Assembly (NCBI GenBank): GCA_016194305.1
Contig: JACQBW010000033.1
Span: forward strand, 1 to 64,000
DNA length: 64,000 nt
Source: Nitrospirota bacterium
GTDB taxonomy: Bacteria; Nitrospirota; Nitrospiria; JACQBW01
Reading direction: 5' to 3'
Notes under the pieces: generated by a model
The model's input: only the letters and a program-made list of their open reading frames with translations
Told to the model about the DNA's origin: nothing
The model's database searches: none
Shown here: positions 63,341 to 64,000 of the stretch, piece by piece
How the letters are laid out: each line of letters starts with the position of its first letter
Position numbering within the stretch: position 1 is the stretch's first letter
Made by a program: the position numbers and the translations under genes

Positions 63341-64000
63341 GAACGGAACATCCTTGTCTCAATGGCTTTCATGACTTTTTCCCTGACCTCTTTAAGAGAG
63401 CCCTGAACAGTACAACCCGCCGCTTTCTTATGACCTCCGCCGCCAAAACTTTCGGCGATTTCTGAGACATCTAGGGCTTTCTGGGCTCTTAAGCTCACTT
63501 TATACTCAGCCGGATTCACTTCGCGAAACAGGATGGCAACCTCCACTCCCTTGATCGATCTGGGATAATTCACGAAATTCTCCGTGTCTTCGGCGGTCGT
63601 TCCGGTTTGTTTAAACATCGCCCCGGCTACGGACACCGACGCAATTCTTCCGTCCGAACTAACGTCGAGCGATTCAAGGACTTTTCCAAGAAGAGCGAGC
63701 CGACTTTTCGAACTGGTGTCAAAAATCCCTTTCGCAATCTGGTTCACGTCAATCCCTTTTGAAACACATTCCGCTGCAATTTTGAACATTTTTTCCGTGG
63801 TATTTGAATAATGGAATGATCCGGTTTCAGTAATGACTGTGGTATATATCGCAGTCGCAATGGAAGGGGTGAGCGTTCCTTTGAGCGCCACGATGAGATC
63901 ATAGATCATTTCTCCGGTTGCGCTGGCCTCGCCTTCGATCCAGTTCACGGTTCCGAATCCCTTATTGGTCACATGATGGTCGATATTGATCACTTCTTTG
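63337..64000 (-). CDS. nrnA: DHH-family bifunctional oligoribonuclease/PAP phosphatase NrnA, C-terminal part
   Basis: The last ~220 residues of a DHH/DHHA1 phosphoesterase; the start lies beyond the window. The DHH motif is in VINIDHHVTNKGFG. The DHHA1 substrate-binding Gly-rich motif is ESFGGGGHKKAAGC near the C-terminus. NrnA degrades 2-5 nt RNA and dephosphorylates pAp. The order nrnA-truB-rpsO-pnp is widely conserved. The stop overlaps the TTG of truB. Confidence 0.94.
   Translation of the reverse strand, partial: KEVINIDHHVTNKGFGTVNWIEGEASATGEMIYDLIVALKGTLTPSIATAIYTTVITETGSFHYSNTTEKMFKIAAECVSKGIDVNQIAKGIFDTSSKSRLALLGKVLESLDVSSDGRIASVSVAGAMFKQTGTTAEDTENFVNYPRSIKGVEVAILFREVNPAEYKVSLRAQKALDVSEIAESFGGGGHKKAAGCTVQGSLKEVREKVMKAIETRMFRS

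Overview
The window reads as ordinary chromosome of a Gram-negative (diderm), free-living bacterium. It carries BamD, a LolC/D lipoprotein exporter, SecDF-YajC, an F-type ATP synthase F0 block, a chemoreceptor and LPS-type glycosyltransferases. Base composition is moderate and even along the window. A deep-branching diderm lineage such as Nitrospirota or a deltaproteobacterial-type group would fit the gene orders (nrnA-truB-rpsO-pnp-M16 peptidase; lysS-lolC-lolD; argS-tgt-yajC-secDF), but the sequence alone cannot settle the phylum. I see no rRNA, tRNA, CRISPR array, insertion sequence, integrase or attachment site.

Layout. 0-7.3 kb (minus): a PAS-protein fragment, a small unknown ORF, smc, and a fabH-like/rnr pair. 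7.4-12 kb (plus): bamD-like lipoprotein, precorrin-2 dehydrogenase, a 53-residue membrane peptide, a divergent DUF692 (MNIO-type) enzyme, a partner ORF, then an nfeD/SPFH pair. 12-19.9 kb: AI-2E family permease, a CxxC membrane protein, pyruvate kinase, then a six-gene minus operon (thioredoxin-like ferredoxin, folB, ykgJ-type, a frameshifted DUF2156 gene, a beta-hydroxyacid dehydrogenase, a TPMT-type methyltransferase). 19.9-25 kb (plus): sensor kinase, acetyl-CoA synthetase, acylphosphatase, SDR. 25-28 kb (minus): sugar-nucleotide and glycosyltransferase genes. 28-31 kb (minus): atpF-atpE-atpB-atpI without F1 genes, plus an MFS permease. 31-37 kb (plus): Uup-type ABC-F ATPase, methyl-accepting protein, gltX. 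37-43 kb: iron-sulfur and sulfur-relay block, with a NifS-like protein lacking the PLP lysine, a divergent dsrE/F/H-like trio, and iscR-iscS-iscU-hscB-fdx-iscX. 43-48 kb: HD-GYP and HEAT-repeat proteins, then a secreted protein of 39-residue tandem repeats. 48-51.6 kb: lysS-lolC-lolD. 51.6-64 kb (minus): a secreted acidic/His-rich protein, secF-secD-yajC-tgt-argS, a phospholipase-D-like nuclease, an M16 peptidase, pnp, rpsO, truB and the 3' part of nrnA.

The most noteworthy signals are five. (1) At least five operon-leading genes have a promoter -10 box only 6-7 nt before the ATG and no Shine-Dalgarno sequence, as in leaderless mRNAs; several share an extended TGTTAT-type -10. (2) The DUF2156 gene is split into two frames exactly at a run of ten A residues, consistent with slippage. 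(3) A cysteine desulfurase paralogue has Ser in place of the PLP lysine and sits divergent to a DsrEFH-like operon. (4) A divergent MNIO/DUF692 enzyme is encoded with a tiny membrane peptide not explained by known MNIO precursors. (5) An IscR type-1-like palindrome overlaps the expected start of isc transcription. Start codons TTG and GTG are frequent, and several TTG starts overlap the preceding TGA.
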